Shown one piece after another: positions 1 to 7,444 of a stretch of DNA of 33,188 nucleotides. The position numbers were made by a program, and so were the translations under genes. The notes under the pieces are model-generated. The model was not told the origin of the DNA, searched no databases, and worked only from the letters and a program-made list of their open reading frames with translations. The stretch is from the NCBI GenBank assembly GCA_035264765.1, contig DATFPQ010000080.1:1-33188 (forward strand), read 5' to 3'. This DNA comes from DATFPQ01 sp035264765. Its GTDB lineage: Bacteria > Actinomycetota > Actinomycetes > Actinomycetales > Angustibacteraceae. Position 1 is the first letter of the stretch; each line of letters opens with the position of its first letter.

Positions 1-663
1 GTCGAGATCGTCGTCAAGAAGAACGCCCGGGTGCGGTACACGACGATCCAGAACTGGTCGAACAACGTGTACAACCTGGTCACCAAGCGGGCCACGGCCG
101 CCGAGGGCGCCACCATGGAGTGGGTCGACGGCAACATCGGCTCCAAGGTCACCATGAAGTACCCGGCGATCTTCCTGCTCGGCGAACACGCCAAGGGCGA
201 GACCCTGTCGATCGCGTTCGCCGGCGAGGGCCAGCACCAGGACGCGGGCGCCAAGATGGTGCACGCGGCGCCGCACACGTCGTCGTCCATCATCAGCAAG
301 TCGGTGGCGCGCGGCGGTGGCCGGACGTCCTACCGCGGGCTGGTGCAGGTGCTCGAGGGGGCACACCACTCGGCCTCGACGGTGCGCTGCGACGCCCTGC
401 TCGTCGACACCATCAGCCGCTCCGACACCTACCCGTACGTCGACGTCCGCGAGGACGACGTCGCGATGGGTCACGAGGCCACCGTGTCCAAGGTGAGCGC
501 GGACCAGCTGTTCTACCTGATGTCCCGCGGCATGGCCGAGGACGAGGCGATGGCGATGATCGTTCGCGGCTTCGTCGAGCCGATCGCCCGCGAGCTGCCG
601 ATGGAGTACGCCCTGGAGCTGAACCGTCTGATCGAGCTGCAGATGGAGGGCGCGGTCGGCTGA
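1..663 (+). CDS. sufB: SufB, Fe-S cluster assembly scaffold (5' end missing)
   Basis: C-terminal 220 residues of SufB, open at the left edge of the window. SufB is the scaffold subunit of the cytoplasmic SufBCD complex on which iron-sulfur clusters are built with sulfur from SufS/SufU. The fragment shows the beta-helix core and the C-terminal helical segment, including QLFYLMSRGM (about residue 171) and MIVRGF, which recur almost unchanged in the downstream SufD. RCDALL (about residue 129) lies in the region where SufB proteins keep a conserved assembly cysteine; this assignment is from memory of the family. It stops 72 bases before sufD and is the first visible gene of a same-strand SUF operon. 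Identity is secure; the start and any upstream sufR regulator are outside the window. Confidence 0.96.
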   Translation, partial: VEIVVKKNARVRYTTIQNWSNNVYNLVTKRATAAEGATMEWVDGNIGSKVTMKYPAIFLLGEHAKGETLSIAFAGEGQHQDAGAKMVHAAPHTSSSIISKSVARGGGRTSYRGLVQVLEGAHHSASTVRCDALLVDTISRSDTYPYVDVREDDVAMGHEATVSKVSADQLFYLMSRGMAEDEAMAMIVRGFVEPIARELPMEYALELNRLIELQMEGAVG

Positions 664-735
664 CCCGCCCATCCACCCTGCCGTCACCGGGCGGCACCAC
701 GACAGACGAGCACCGAGCGGAGCCCGAGTACGCGC

Positions 736-2106
736 ATGACCGACATCACCGCCGAGACCACCGCCGAGACGACGCAGGAGCACGCCGCCGACCTGGGCGC
801 CACCGCGCCCGCGCCGGTGAGCCTCGACACCTCGGCCACGGCCGGGCCGGGCGGCGACGCGCCGCGTCCCGGCGTTCCATCGGCCCCCGGCCGCGAGCAG
901 CACGGGCTGGTCGAGCACTCGCACGGCGCGGGCGCAGACGTGCCGGGCGAGTCCAGGGCCGCCCGCCCGACCTCGTTCGACGTGGTTGACTTCCCGCTGC
1001 CCACCGGCCGCGAGGAGGAGTGGCGCTTCACGCCGATGGACCTGCTCGGCCGCGTGCTGGCCGAGGGCCCGGGGGATGCGGACGCCACCGACGTCCGGGT
1101 CACGTCACCGGACGGCGTCCGGGTCGGGCGCCTGGCGTCCGGCGAGGCGCCGCGGGGCACCGCGCTGGTCCCGGCCGACCGCGCCGCGGTCGTCGCCCAC
1201 GCGGGCAGTGACCAGGCGCTGCACGTGAGCGTGCCGGTCGAGGCGGAGCTCGCCGAGCCGATCCGCGTGACCGTGCGGGGCGAGCAGGGCCGTCGCGGCA
1301 CCGGGCATGTCGTCGTCGAGGCCGGCCGGCACTCCCGGGCCACCGTCGTGGTGGACCACGTGGGGTCCGGCGAGCACACCGCCAACATCGAGGTTGTCGT
1401 GGGGGACGGCGCGGACCTGACCCTGGTGAGCCTGCAGCGCTGGGAGGACGACGCGATCCACCTGGCGCAGCACGAGGCCGCGGTCGGCCGCGACGCCCGC
1501 TACAAGCACGTCGCGATCTCGCTGGGCGGCAAGGTCGTCCGGGTGAACACCAACGTGCGGTACACCGGCCCGGGCGGGGACGCCACCCTGCTCGGCGTGT
1601 ACTTCGCCGACGCCGGGCAGCACCTGGAGCACCGCTCCTTCGTCGACCACACCGCGCCGCACTGCAAGAGCCACGTCACCTACAAGGGCGCGCTGCAGGG
1701 CGAGAGCGCGCACACCGTGTGGGTGGGCGACGTGCTGATCCGTGCGGCCGCGGAGGGCACCGACACCTACGAGGTGAACCGGAACCTCGTGCTCACCGAC
1801 GGCGCCCGCGCCGACTCGGTGCCGAACCTGGAGATCGAGACCGGCCAGATCGAGGGCGCGGGCCACGCCAGCGCCACCGGCCGCTTCGACGACGAGCAGC
1901 TGTTCTACCTGCAGGCCCGCGGCATCCCGGAGATCGAGGCCCGGCGCCTGGTCGTGCGCGGCTTCTTCGCCGACATCGTGCAGCAGATCGGCGTACCCGA
2001 CGTTCAGCAGCAGCTGATGGTCGCCATCGAGGAGGAGCTGGCCGGGGCGATGGGTCCCGCCGCTCACGGCGCGACCGCGGCCGACGCCACGGAGGCGCCC
2101 GCATGA
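736..2106 (+). CDS. sufD: SufD, Fe-S cluster assembly protein
   Basis: 456 aa, partner of SufB in the SufBC2D complex. The family-like part begins near residue 66 (SHGAGADVP, then TSFDVVDFPLP and GREEEWRFTP) and ends with QLFYLQARGI and LVVRGFF, the helical tail shared with SufB. Histidines in LEHRSFVDHTAPH (about residues 297-309) sit in the conserved core. Residues 1-65 are Ala/Thr/Pro-rich and low in complexity, longer than the short leader I expect. The ATG at 736 is supported by the open frame, but a GTG or ATG further in cannot be excluded. The TGA overlaps the ATG of the Rieske gene (ATGA), so the two are probably translationally coupled. Confidence 0.95.
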   Translation: MTDITAETTAETTQEHAADLGATAPAPVSLDTSATAGPGGDAPRPGVPSAPGREQHGLVEHSHGAGADVPGESRAARPTSFDVVDFPLPTGREEEWRFTPMDLLGRVLAEGPGDADATDVRVTSPDGVRVGRLASGEAPRGTALVPADRAAVVAHAGSDQALHVSVPVEAELAEPIRVTVRGEQGRRGTGHVVVEAGRHSRATVVVDHVGSGEHTANIEVVVGDGADLTLVSLQRWEDDAIHLAQHEAAVGRDARYKHVAISLGGKVVRVNTNVRYTGPGGDATLLGVYFADAGQHLEHRSFVDHTAPHCKSHVTYKGALQGESAHTVWVGDVLIRAAAEGTDTYEVNRNLVLTDGARADSVPNLEIETGQIEGAGHASATGRFDDEQLFYLQARGIPEIEARRLVVRGFFADIVQQIGVPDVQQQLMVAIEEELAGAMGPAAHGATAADATEAPA

Positions 2107-2456
2107 GCCTGGAGCCGCTGATCTCCCTGTCCGAGCTCCCCGAGGTCGGCGCGGTGCCGGTCGACGTCGACGGCCGGGCGCTCGCGGTGGTGCGCGCCGA
2201 GGACGGCAGCATCCACGTGATCGACGACACCTGCACGCATGCCGAGGTCTCGCTCGCCGAGGGCGAGGTCGAGGACTGCTCGATCGAGTGCTGGCTGCAC
2301 GGCTCGCGCTTCGACCTGCGCACCGGCCGCCCCACCGGGCTGCCCGCCACCAAGCCGATCGCCGTCTATCGGGTCTCGGTGGAGGACGACACCGTCCTCG
2401 CCGACCTGTCGGCGCCCCTGACCGCTTCCGATGTCGTACCCAGCAAGGAGCACTGA
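2103..2456 (+). CDS. Rieske [2Fe-2S] ferredoxin in the SUF operon
   Basis: 117-aa soluble Rieske-type ferredoxin, the NirD/BphF-like class used as a small electron carrier. Both cluster-binding boxes are complete: C44-T-H46 (CTHAEVSLAEG) and C63-x2-H66 (CWLHGSRFD), followed by GRPTGLPAT, as usual for small Rieske proteins. There is no signal peptide or membrane anchor. It overlaps sufD by four bases and ends four bases before sufC, so it is inside the SUF operon. A role as electron donor during cluster assembly, or as an early client of the pathway, is inference. The family assignment itself is very secure. From memory, many actinomycetes have this extra gene between sufD and sufC, while M. 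tuberculosis does not. Confidence 0.93.
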   Translation: MSLEPLISLSELPEVGAVPVDVDGRALAVVRAEDGSIHVIDDTCTHAEVSLAEGEVEDCSIECWLHGSRFDLRTGRPTGLPATKPIAVYRVSVEDDTVLADLSAPLTASDVVPSKEH

Positions 2457-2459
2457 CCT

Positions 2460-3215
2460 ATGGCAACCCTCGAGATCCGCGACCTCCACGTGAGCGTCGA
2501 CGTCGAGCAGGGCACGAAGGAGATCCTGCGCGGGGTCGACCTCACCGTCCGGTCCGGCGAGACGCACGCCATCATGGGTCCGAACGGCTCCGGCAAGTCC
2601 ACCCTCGCCTACTCCATCGCCGGCCACCCGAAGTACACCGTGACGGGCGGCTCGGTGACTCTGGACGGCGAGGACGTCCTGGCGATGACGGTCGACGAGC
2701 GGGCGCGGGCGGGGCTGTTCCTCGCGATGCAGTACCCGGTCGAGGTGCCCGGTGTCACGGTGTCGAACTTCCTGCGCACCGCCAAGACCGCGATCGACGG
2801 CAAGGCCCCGGCCCTGCGGACGTGGGTCAAGGACGTCAAGAAGGCCATGAGCGACCTGCGCATCGACCCGGCGTTCGCCGAGCGCAACGTGAACGAGGGC
2901 TTCTCCGGCGGTGAGAAGAAGCGGCACGAGATCCTGCAGATGGAGCTGCTCAAGCCGCGTTTCGCCGTCCTGGACGAGACGGACTCCGGCCTCGACGTCG
3001 ACGCGCTCAAGGTCGTCAGTGAGGGCGTGAACCGGGTGGCCGCTGGCGGCGACGTGGGCGTGCTGCTGATCACGCACTACACCCGCATCCTGCGCTACAT
3101 CTCGCCCGACTTCGTGCACGTCTTCGTCGACGGCCGGATCGCCGAGGAGGGCGGCGCCGAGCTCGCCGACCGGCTCGAGGACGAGGGCTACGACCGCTTC
3201 CTGACGAAGGCCTGA
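2460..3215 (+). CDS. sufC: SufC, ATPase of the Fe-S assembly complex
   Basis: 251 aa, the cytoplasmic ABC-type ATPase of SufBC2D, which drives conformational change in SufB/SufD. It has no transport partner. Walker A GPNGSGKST lies at residues 40-48, the signature FSGGEKKRHEI at about 149-158, and Walker B FAVLDETDSGLD at about 168-179. ETDSGLD instead of the usual EPTSGLD is the SufC hallmark. Length is normal for the family. The ATG starts four bases after the Rieske stop and the gene is followed within eight bases by sufS. Confidence 0.97.
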   Translation: MATLEIRDLHVSVDVEQGTKEILRGVDLTVRSGETHAIMGPNGSGKSTLAYSIAGHPKYTVTGGSVTLDGEDVLAMTVDERARAGLFLAMQYPVEVPGVTVSNFLRTAKTAIDGKAPALRTWVKDVKKAMSDLRIDPAFAERNVNEGFSGGEKKRHEILQMELLKPRFAVLDETDSGLDVDALKVVSEGVNRVAAGGDVGVLLITHYTRILRYISPDFVHVFVDGRIAEEGGAELADRLEDEGYDRFLTKA

Positions 3216-3222
3216 GCACTCG

Positions 3223-4533
3223 ATGACGACCACCAGCCTGCCGGCCACCATCGAGAACACCACGGCCGCGCCCCTGACGGACGAGGAGCTCGCCGCGCTG
3301 CGCGCGGACTTCCCGATCCTGTCGCGCACCGTGCGCGACGGCCGGCGGCTGGTGTACCTGGACTCGGGAGCCACCTCGCAGAAGCCGCGGTCGGTGCTGG
3401 ACGCCGAGCGCGAGTTCTACGAGCGGCACAACGCCGCCGTCCACCGCGGGGCGCACCAGCTGGCCGAGGAGGCCACCGACCTGTTCGAGGGGGCGCGGGC
3501 GGCCGTGGCGTCGTTCGTCGGCGTCGCGCCCGACGAGGTGGTGTTCACCAAGAACGCCACCGAGGGGCTGAACCTGGTCACCTACGCGATGAGCAACGCG
3601 GTGACCGCCGGACCCGCCGCGGCGCGGTTCGCGGTCGGCCCGGGCGATGAGATCGTCGTCACCGAGATGGAGCACCACGCGAACCTGGTGCCCTGGCAAG
3701 AGCTGTGCCGGCGCACCGGCGCGACGCTGCGCTGGCTCGAGGTGGACGACGACGGCAGGCTGGCGCTCGACGGCCTGGAGACCGTGGTCACCGACCGCAC
3801 CCGGGTGCTGGCCTTCACGCACGCGTCCAACGTGCTGGGCACGCTCAACCCGGTGGCGCCGCTCGTGGCGCGCGCTCGGTCGGTCGGGGCCTTGGTCGTC
3901 CTGGACGCCTGCCAGTCGGTGCCGCACCTGCCGGTCGACCTCGGCGCGCTCGGCGTCGACTTCGCCGCCTTCTCCGGGCACAAGATGCTGGGCCCGTCCG
4001 GCGTCGGGGTGCTCTGGGGGCGCTCGGAGGTGCTCGCTGCGATGCCCCCGTTCCTCACCGGCGGGTCCATGATCGAGATGGTCCGCATGGAGGGCTCGAC
4101 GTATGCGCCGCCGCCGCAGCGGTTCGAGACCGGCGTGCCGATGACCGCGCAGGCGGTCGGGCTGCACGCCGCTGTCGACTACCTCACCGCATTGGGCAAG
4201 GACCGGGTCGAGGCGCACGAGCGCCGGCTGACCGGGCTGCTGCTCGACCGGCTGGCCGAGCTGCCCTGGGTCCGGGTGCTGGGGCCGACGACCACCGAGG
4301 CTCGCGGGGGAGCGGTCTCGTTCGTCGTCGACGACGTACACGCCCACGACGTGGGGCAGGTGCTGGACGACGAGGGCGTGGCCGTGCGGGTCGGGCACCA
4401 CTGCGCCTGGCCGCTGCACCGCCGGTTCGGTCTGGCTGCGACCACCCGCGCCTCCTTCGGTCCGTACAACGGCCCGGACGACGTCGACGCCCTGGTCCGC
4501 GGGCTGCACCGGGTGCGGCAGGTGCTGACCTGA
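3223..4533 (+). CDS. sufS: SufS, PLP-dependent cysteine desulfurase
   Basis: 436-aa group II cysteine desulfurase that takes sulfur from L-cysteine and passes it to SufU. Fold-type I PLP landmarks are present: NATEGLNLV, the EMEHHANLVPW histidine region, VLDACQSVPH, and SGHKMLGPSG with the Schiff-base Lys254. The persulfide-carrying cysteine is Cys394 in VGHHCAWPLHRRF. The loop around this Cys is short, as in SufS rather than NifS/IscS. About 20 extra residues precede the usual N-terminus. The TGA overlaps the ATG of sufU (TGATG), fitting a desulfurase/acceptor pair made together. Confidence 0.97.
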   Translation: MTTTSLPATIENTTAAPLTDEELAALRADFPILSRTVRDGRRLVYLDSGATSQKPRSVLDAEREFYERHNAAVHRGAHQLAEEATDLFEGARAAVASFVGVAPDEVVFTKNATEGLNLVTYAMSNAVTAGPAAARFAVGPGDEIVVTEMEHHANLVPWQELCRRTGATLRWLEVDDDGRLALDGLETVVTDRTRVLAFTHASNVLGTLNPVAPLVARARSVGALVVLDACQSVPHLPVDLGALGVDFAAFSGHKMLGPSGVGVLWGRSEVLAAMPPFLTGGSMIEMVRMEGSTYAPPPQRFETGVPMTAQAVGLHAAVDYLTALGKDRVEAHERRLTGLLLDRLAELPWVRVLGPTTTEARGGAVSFVVDDVHAHDVGQVLDDEGVAVRVGHHCAWPLHRRFGLAATTRASFGPYNGPDDVDALVRGLHRVRQVLT

Positions 4534-5003
4534 TGGACCTGTACCAGGAGCTTCTTCTCGAGCACTCCAAGCGTCCGCACGGCGCGGGTCTGCGGGCGCC
4601 CTTCGCGGCCGAGGTGCATCACGTCAACCCCGTCTGCGGGGACGAGGTGACCCTGCGGCTGCAGCTGTCCGACGACCGGACGTCGGTCGAGGACGTCTCG
4701 TATGACGCCCAGGGCTGCGCGATCAGCCGCGCCTCGACGTCCGTGCTGCACGACCTGGTGGCCGGGCGTCCGGTGCCGGACGTGCTACGGACCTCGGCGG
4801 CGATGCAGGCGATGCTCACGAGCCGGGGCGCCGACCCCGGCGACGAGGACGTGCTCGGTGACGGCGTGGCCCTCACCGGGGTGGCGAAGTACCCGGCCCG
4901 CGTGAAGTGCGCGCTGCTGGGATGGATGGCGCTGGCCGCCGCGTTGGCACAGGCAGACCCGCGGGTAGCCGCCGGGACGACGACCGAGGAGACCGCACGA
5001 TGA
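4533..5003 (+). CDS. sufU: SufU, zinc-dependent sulfurtransferase
   Basis: 156 aa. SufU is IscU-like but acts as a zinc-dependent persulfide acceptor for SufS. The ligand set is Cys35 and Asp37 (NPVCGDEV), Cys62 (QGCAISRAS) and Cys126 (RVKCALLGW). The insertion between the second and third cysteines typical of SufU is present, and the IscU LPPVK motif is absent. The start is the ATG overlapping the sufS stop. The stop overlaps the sufT start (ATGA). Residues after about 140 are a low-complexity tail. Confidence 0.95.
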   Translation: MDLYQELLLEHSKRPHGAGLRAPFAAEVHHVNPVCGDEVTLRLQLSDDRTSVEDVSYDAQGCAISRASTSVLHDLVAGRPVPDVLRTSAAMQAMLTSRGADPGDEDVLGDGVALTGVAKYPARVKCALLGWMALAAALAQADPRVAAGTTTEETAR

Positions 5004-5341
5004 CCGAGACGACCACCACGCCGCCTCCTACGCCGCCGAGTGTTGCGGACGTCGAGGAGGCCCTGCACGACGTCGTCGACCCCGAGCTCGGCATCAACGT
5101 GGTCGACCTGGGTCTGGTCTACGGCGTCACCGTCGACCAGCACGCCCACGCCGTCATCGACATGACGCTCACCAGCGCGGCCTGCCCGCTGACCGACGTG
5201 ATCGAGGACCAGACCGAGCAGGCGCTGGACGGCCTGACGTCCGGCTTCCGGATCAACTGGGTCTGGATGCCGCCGTGGGGCCCGGACAAGATCACCGACG
5301 ACGGCCGCGAGCAGCTGCGCGCCCTGGGCTTCAACCTCTGA
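5000..5341 (+). CDS. sufT: SufT, DUF59 Fe-S maturation protein
   Basis: 113 aa, MIP18/DUF59 family. The family motif is seen as DVVDPELGINVVDLGLVYG, with DPE at residues 27-29, and the conserved cysteine is Cys62 in TSAACPLTD. The C-terminal MPPWGPDKI is also typical. SufT proteins assist Fe-S maturation, probably by passing clusters to clients. The closest comparison I can name is the last SUF gene of M. tuberculosis (Rv1466, from memory). Residues 1-14 are Thr/Pro-rich linker. ATGA overlap with sufU; its stop touches the start region of the acVLRF1 gene. Confidence 0.94.
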   Translation: MTETTTTPPPTPPSVADVEEALHDVVDPELGINVVDLGLVYGVTVDQHAHAVIDMTLTSAACPLTDVIEDQTEQALDGLTSGFRINWVWMPPWGPDKITDDGREQLRALGFNL

Positions 5342-6009
5342 CCTCCCGGCTCCTCGAGGTCGCGCCCGAGCGGCTGGTCCGCTGGGTCGACGGCTTCGCC
5401 GCGCGGCACGGCGCGTCACGCACGTCGTTCCTGGTCGCCGGCGAGGAGGTCGGACGTGGGTCGCCGGCCGACGCGGTCCGGGTCGTCGCGGACGATGGTG
5501 CGTCGGCGCTGTTCACCGTGCCGTGGCCACCGCTCGCTCCGCCGCCGACGTCCGACCCGTCGTTCGTCGCGGGCGTTCTGGCTCGGCACGCCGCCCGTCC
5601 GCGCACCCTTGGGTTGCTGCTGGTGCGCCGCGGCGGCTGGGCCGTAGGCGTGGCCAGCGAGGGCCGACTGCTGGTGCATAAGACCGGGTCGCGCTACGTG
5701 CAGTCCCGCACCGCGGCGGGCGGGTGGTCGCAGCAGCGGTACGCGCGGCGCCGCGGCAACCAGGCGGACGCCCTGGTGCAGGCCGTGGTCGAGGCGGCGG
5801 CGACGCGACTGGACGCCGGCTCGCTGCACGGGCTCGTGCCGGGCGGCGACCGCGCGCTGGTGGACGCCGTCCTCGCCGATCCGTCGCTCGCCGCCGTGGC
5901 GGCCCTGCCACGAGGGCCGCTGCTGGACGTCCCCGACCCCAAGGCGGCCGTGCTGGAAGCCGCCGCCGGACGCGCTCGCGCCGTGCGGGTGCTGCTCGAC
6001 CAGCCTTGA
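5275..6009 (+). CDS. acVLRF1-family release-factor-like peptidyl-tRNA hydrolase
   Basis: Actinobacterial member of the Vms1-like release factor 1 family, eRF1-like proteins proposed to release nascent chains from stalled ribosomes. Key sequence: the N-terminal ERLVRWVDGFAARHG, then GGWSQQRYARRRGNQ with candidate catalytic Gln153/Gln154 (numbered from 5275), matching the Gln-containing loop of the family. The start is uncertain. GTG at 5275 is the only ordinary start near the beginning, but its first 21 residues (Arg/Pro-rich) only echo sufT in another frame. Family-like sequence begins right after 5338, where a CTG overlaps the sufT stop (CTGA). Either way the gene is fused translationally to the SUF operon. 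It ends at a convergent hairpin region. Confidence 0.85.
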   Translation: MGPGQDHRRRPRAAARPGLQPLTSRLLEVAPERLVRWVDGFAARHGASRTSFLVAGEEVGRGSPADAVRVVADDGASALFTVPWPPLAPPPTSDPSFVAGVLARHAARPRTLGLLLVRRGGWAVGVASEGRLLVHKTGSRYVQSRTAAGGWSQQRYARRRGNQADALVQAVVEAAATRLDAGSLHGLVPGGDRALVDAVLADPSLAAVAALPRGPLLDVPDPKAAVLEAAAGRARAVRVLLDQP

Positions 6010-6028
6010 CCAGCCCAGCAGCGCGCGT

Positions 6029-6053
6029 GGACGGGCCTTCGTCCGGGTTTCGG
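6029..6053 (+). terminator. Small hairpin downstream of the acVLRF1 gene
   Basis: GGACG - GGCCTT - CGTCC followed by GGGTTT, about 20 bases after the stop. A five-pair stem with a short T run is a weak terminator candidate for the SUF/acVLRF1 operon. The larger palindrome follows at 6058. Confidence 0.4.
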
Positions 6054-6057
6054 CGTC

Positions 6058-6101
6058 ATCGTGGCAACGAGCGTCGCTACGACGACAGCCGTTGCCACGA
6101 T
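6058..6101. repeat. Perfect 12-bp inverted repeat between convergent genes
   Basis: Arms ATCGTGGCAACG (6058-6069) and CGTTGCCACGAT (6090-6101) are exact reverse complements around a 20-base loop. The loop itself contains CGTCG - CTA - CGACG. The element lies between the convergent acVLRF1 and bioN genes, so a bidirectional terminator is the simplest reading. There is no T-rich tract on either side. A dispersed palindromic repeat is the alternative. Confidence 0.75.
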
Positions 6102-6161
6102 CGCGCCATTCCGGCGCGGAGGGCACCTCGCTGCCGGTCGACGGCGTCCCGGGCGCGTCGG

Positions 6162-6758
6162 TCAGTCGTCGACCCCCCGCGCGACCAGCGCCTCGCCGAG
6201 CCGGTCGGCGTGCCGCAGGGTGCGGACGACGAGCGGCACCAGCAGCGCGCGTGGGCTGCGCTCCAGACCGCGGGCGCGTCGGGCGTCGCGGACGTCGTCC
6301 AGCGTCGCCGCGAGCACCGGCACCGCCCGAAGCGTGAGCGCCAGCAGAAGCGCCACCCGGTCCGGCCGCACCCCGACGTGCCGCAGCGGGGACACGACGC
6401 GCTCCACCACGTCCAGCAGGTCGAGCACCCGCGTCGTCAGCGTCACCAGCGCTGCCCCGGCCACCGTCACCACCAGCGTGCCGACCACCACGGCGACCAC
6501 GCGAAGACCCCCCTGCCACCACTGCAACGGCACCAGCGCCAGGACGAACCAGCGCAGCGGACGCAGCTGCGCCAGCAGCACGGACGCCGGGAGCCGGGCC
6601 AGGCCGTATCCGGCCCAGACGATGACCGCGCCGACGGCCACGGCCCACGGGTCCCGCAGCACCACGAGCGCCGTCGTCGCCACGGCCAGCAGCACCAGCT
6701 TCACCCCGGCCGGCGCCCGGTGCAGGGCCGACGTCCCAGGGAAGTAGAGGCCGGTCAC
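6162..6758 (-). CDS. bioN: BioN/EcfT, transmembrane subunit of an ECF transporter
   Basis: 198-aa membrane protein of the EcfT family, which couples the ATPase to the substrate-binding S component. There are about five hydrophobic segments (VKLVLLAVATTALVV, AVAVGAVIVWAGYGLA, WFVLALVPLQWW, VVAVVVGTLVVTVAGAAL, VALLLALTLRAVPVL). The two cytoplasmic coupling motifs are seen as ARRARGLE and, at the end, ALVARGVDD, the A-R-G signatures that dock the ATPase. The start is the GTG at 6758, which overlaps the bioM stop (GTGA). A GTG here is preferred because everything upstream in this frame is out-of-frame bioM. It is the last gene of the bioY operon. Biotin specificity is inferred from bioY. Confidence 0.92.
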   Translation of the reverse strand: MTGLYFPGTSALHRAPAGVKLVLLAVATTALVVLRDPWAVAVGAVIVWAGYGLARLPASVLLAQLRPLRWFVLALVPLQWWQGGLRVVAVVVGTLVVTVAGAALVTLTTRVLDLLDVVERVVSPLRHVGVRPDRVALLLALTLRAVPVLAATLDDVRDARRARGLERSPRALLVPLVVRTLRHADRLGEALVARGVDD

Positions 6759-7444
6759 GGCGTCCGGCTGCCAAGCACCAGGGCTCGGTAGGCGCCCACG
6801 GCCTCCCGGGGCGGCCCGTCGTGCACCACCCGGCCGCCGTCGACGACCAGCACCCGCTCGTACGGCTCCACCAGGTCGAGGTGATGCGTCACCAGGACAA
6901 CCTGCTGCGGCAGCCCGGCGAGCAGCGAGGAGACCAGCGCCGCGTTGCGCAGGTCGAGCAGCGTCGTCGGCTCGTCGCAGACCAGCACGGACGGCTCGGT
7001 CACCAGCACGGCGGCCAGCGCGAGCAGCTGCTTCTGCCCGCCGGACAGCAGGTGCGCGGGCTGGTCGGCGTGGTCCGCGAGGCCGAACCGATCGAGCACC
7101 GCCGCCACCCGGCGGTCGCGCTCCTCCCGCGACAGGCCGGCGCGCCGCAGGGAGAACGCGATGTCCTCGCTGACGGTCGGCATCACGATCTGGGCGTCGG
7201 GGTCGGTGAACACGAACCCGACTAGCCGCCGCACCGCCGCCCCGTCGCGCCGGGTGTCGTGGCCGTCCACGAGCACCCGTCCCTCGCTGGGCAGCACCAG
7301 GCCGTTGAGCAGCCGGGCCAGGGTCGACTTCCCCGAGCCGTTGGCGCCGATGACCGCGACCCGCCGCTCGTCCAGGACGAGGTCGACGTCCCGGAGCACG
7401 ACGCGTTCGCCGTACCGGTGGGTGACCCTCTCGAGCCGGATCAT
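6755..7444 (-). CDS. bioM: BioM/EcfA, ATPase of an ECF transporter
   Basis: 229-aa ABC ATPase. Walker A GANGSGKST is at residues 33-41, Q-loop FTDPDAQIVMPT at about 79-90, signature LSGGQKQL at 133-140, Walker B VLVCDEPT at 153-160 and switch VLVTHHLDL. PDAQIVMPTV is the Q-loop form characteristic of ECF ATPases. It starts at the ATG overlapping the thiolase stop (ATGA) and overlaps bioN at its end. A single ATPase gene, as in BioMNY systems (a homodimer), rather than the EcfA1/A2 pair. Confidence 0.93.
   Translation of the reverse strand: MIRLERVTHRYGERVVLRDVDLVLDERRVAVIGANGSGKSTLARLLNGLVLPSEGRVLVDGHDTRRDGAAVRRLVGFVFTDPDAQIVMPTVSEDIAFSLRRAGLSREERDRRVAAVLDRFGLADHADQPAHLLSGGQKQLLALAAVLVTEPSVLVCDEPTTLLDLRNAALVSSLLAGLPQQVVLVTHHLDLVEPYERVLVVDGGRVVHDGPPREAVGAYRALVLGSRTP

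Noticed and set aside
3070..4509. 479-aa antisense frame opposite sufS
   Set aside because: No family-like sequence; sufS on the plus strand is complete with all active-site residues.
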